Positions 5,432-6,973 of a DNA stretch of 6,973 nt are shown here, in pieces; the stretch's first letter is position 1, and each line of letters begins with the position of its first letter. Below the pieces are notes generated by a model. It ran no database searches, had not been told where the DNA came from, and saw nothing but the letters and a program-made list of their open reading frames with translations. The translations under genes were made by a program, and so were the position numbers. The stretch comes from Actinomycetes bacterium (GTDB lineage Bacteria > Actinomycetota > Actinomycetes > Actinomycetales > Microbacteriaceae), in NCBI GenBank assembly GCA_023432305.1, contig JAEYUT010000321.1:1-6973 (forward strand), in the 5' to 3' direction.

Positions 5432-6879
5432 TGACGAATCACCTTTCCGCCGATCCCGTGGAAGCTCTTGCGGCGCGGGCGGAGGCAGCCCCTGATCTCC
5501 CGGCTGTCATCACTCCTGACGTCGAGCTCACGGCCGCGGAGCTGTGGGACAGCGCGCGTCGCATCGCGGTGTGGTTCGAGGAACAGGGCATCCAGGAGGG
5601 GGAGCGGCTCGCGATCTCGCTCCCCGCACCGCTCGAATCGGCGTTCGCCATCGGCGCCCTCCTGCATGGAGCTGTCGGGTGCGTCGCCGTTCCCGGCATG
5701 CGGGTCGGCGAGTCCGCGCCGGTGCAGCGCGTCATCAGCGCGAGGCACGTCGCTGCAGCGGAGCCCGCCCGCACGACCCTCGTCGATCACGCCGTTCTCG
5801 CGCGGCTCGCGACGCTCGACCCCGAGGATGCGCCCGTCCGGCCGCGCGACCCGCACGCACTCGCCCGCATCGTGCATTCGAGCGGCACGACGGGCGCACC
5901 GAAAGCCGTCGGGTTCTCGCGGGAGCTGCTGCGTCGTCGGGTCGACGCCGCCCGCTCCGCGTGGATCACAGACGAGCGTTTCATGTCGCTGCTGGGCCCC
6001 GCCTCGATGAGCGCGCAGGTCGCGTTCCTCCATGCGCTGGAGGCGGGCACGCCGTACCTCGCCCCCGGCACCGCCGCGCAGAACCTCGAGATGCTGCGCG
6101 CGCAGCGTGTTCAGGTGGCGAAGGGGTCGCCGCAGCAGTGGCGCGCGCTCCTGGACGCGGCTCGCCGCAGCGGCGAGCGACTTCCCGAACTCGCGGTCGC
6201 ACAGACCGCTGGGGCTCCGATGTCAGGGTCTCTGGCGTCCGAGCTGACCGAGTGGTTCGGGGTACAGATCCGTGTGCTCTACGGGGCGACCGAGGCGGGC
6301 ACGGTCGTGGTCGGCGATGGGGTACAGACAGGCGGCCCGCTGGGCCGCGTGCTTCCGCACGTCACGGTCGAGATCGAGGAGGAGGGACGCGCGGTCCCGG
6401 ACGGCATCGAGGGGCACGTGCGCATTCGCACGGATGGCCTGGCTCTCGGGTATCTCGGGGTTGCCGACGACCAGGGGGCGGGCCTCGCTGGCGGGTGGTT
6501 CCGCCCCGGGGATCGGGGTTTCCTGCGCGCGGGTGAGCTGCACCTTGTGGGGCGCGCCGACGAGCTCGTCAATGCCGCGGGTGTGCAGGTGAGGCCGGAG
6601 CGTGTGGAAGAACTCGCGTACGAGGTTGCGGGGGTGGAGGACGCGTGCGCGGGCGCAGTGGTCGACCAGCGGGGGATGAAGCAGGTGGCGCTCGCCTACG
6701 TGGGGGATCTCGGTGACCCGGATGCCGCGCTGGCGTCGCTGAGGGCGGCGCTCGGGGATGCGGCGCCGCGGATCGTCGTGCGGGTGGCTGCGCTTCCGCG
6801 CACCGCCACGGGGAAGCTGCGCCGTGCCGAGGTGGCGGCTGACATCGAGCGACGAGTGCAGTCGCGCATCGAGCTGTGA
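5431..6879 (+). CDS. AMP-forming acyl-CoA synthetase/ligase (ANL superfamily)
   Basis: A 482-residue adenylating enzyme that would activate a carboxylic acid as acyl-AMP and transfer it to CoA or another thiol. Core motifs are in order: the ATP P-loop HSSGTTGAPKAV (149-160, A3), LYGATEAGT (283-291, A5), GWFRPGDRG with Asp361 for the ribose (355-363, A7), the hinge GRADELVNAAGVQVRPERVE (374-393, A8), and PRTATGKLRR with catalytic Lys462 (456-465, A10). It is slightly shorter than typical FadD proteins, and no carrier-protein domain follows, so it is a stand-alone ligase. The N-terminal domain around 60-110 is compact. Acyl or aryl substrate cannot be told from the motifs. The start is GTG at 5431 without a Shine-Dalgarno; TATCGT lies 8 nt upstream. 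It may be co-transcribed with the flavin oxidase (60-bp gap), but it may also have its own promoter. Family firm; substrate open. Confidence 0.92.
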   Translation: MTNHLSADPVEALAARAEAAPDLPAVITPDVELTAAELWDSARRIAVWFEEQGIQEGERLAISLPAPLESAFAIGALLHGAVGCVAVPGMRVGESAPVQRVISARHVAAAEPARTTLVDHAVLARLATLDPEDAPVRPRDPHALARIVHSSGTTGAPKAVGFSRELLRRRVDAARSAWITDERFMSLLGPASMSAQVAFLHALEAGTPYLAPGTAAQNLEMLRAQRVQVAKGSPQQWRALLDAARRSGERLPELAVAQTAGAPMSGSLASELTEWFGVQIRVLYGATEAGTVVVGDGVQTGGPLGRVLPHVTVEIEEEGRAVPDGIEGHVRIRTDGLALGYLGVADDQGAGLAGGWFRPGDRGFLRAGELHLVGRADELVNAAGVQVRPERVEELAYEVAGVEDACAGAVVDQRGMKQVALAYVGDLGDPDAALASLRAALGDAAPRIVVRVAALPRTATGKLRRAEVAADIERRVQSRIEL

Positions 6880-6973
6880 GCATCGGCGCGCCGCGCGTCG
6901 CGCGGCCAGCAGGTGGTCGTGCGCCGCGGGCCGAGATGCTTGCCATCGGGGTACATACTCGCCTTCGCCGCAG
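6880..6973. other. intergenic tail without a supportable gene
   Basis: After the ligase stop there are 94 bp to the window edge. They contain a GC-rich palindrome, CCGCGCG/CGCGCGG around T6898 (6891-6905), with no T tract, so it is not a convincing intrinsic terminator. No start codon with a ribosome site and no family-like translation is visible on either strand. A neighbouring gene may begin or end just outside. Confidence 0.5.

Noticed and set aside
6891..6905. GC palindrome after the ligase as an intrinsic terminator
   Set aside because: The centre is 1 nt, so the real stem is shorter than it seems, and no T-rich stretch follows.
6569..6956. Minus-strand open frames covering the ligase 3' end and the tail (starts at 6946 and 6956)
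   Set aside because: They overlap the ligase by more than 180 bp, including its catalytic lysine motif, and their translations are Pro/Arg/Ser-rich with no family signal.

Overview
The window looks like a stretch of chromosome from a high-GC actinobacterium, most like Microbacteriaceae. I infer this from the very high GC content, the strong C/G bias at third codon positions, frequent GTG starts, starts without a Shine-Dalgarno sequence, and the gene families present (WYL regulator, Bcp-type peroxiredoxin, tRNA-Lys(CTT), YitT-family membrane protein, DHFR-like RibD-C protein). It carries eight protein genes, the first cut by the window edge, and one tRNA gene. I see no insertion sequence, phage gene, CRISPR array or rRNA. 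Region 1 (1-1201): the C-terminal part of a WYL-domain regulator (+) converges, with only 6 bp between stop codons, on a Bcp-type peroxiredoxin gene (-). Divergent from the peroxiredoxin is tRNA-Lys(CTT), closed by a strong 12-bp stem-loop terminator. Region 2 (1246-3177): a DHFR/RibD-C family reductase and an Lrp/AsnC regulator lie on the minus strand with a 69-bp gap and may form one unit. A 90-bp region holding two inverted repeats separates the regulator from a divergent YitT-family membrane protein (+). Region 3 (3205-6879): a membrane-anchored alpha/beta hydrolase (-) diverges from a flavin-dependent oxidase of the berberine-bridge/PCMH type (+). A stand-alone acyl-CoA-synthetase-like adenylating enzyme (+) follows 60 bp later. 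Hydrolase, oxidase and ligase could form a small oxidative or acyl-activation pathway, but no substrate can be read from the sequence. The last 94 bp hold no supportable gene. Overall this is ordinary chromosomal content and I found no convincing new system. The points most worth a second look are: a peroxiredoxin whose conserved active-site proline is replaced by glycine; paired dyads in the Lrp/yitT divergent promoter region; a cluster of related repeat units before the ligase, sharing a heptamer with the oxidase promoter; and several genes that look leaderless.
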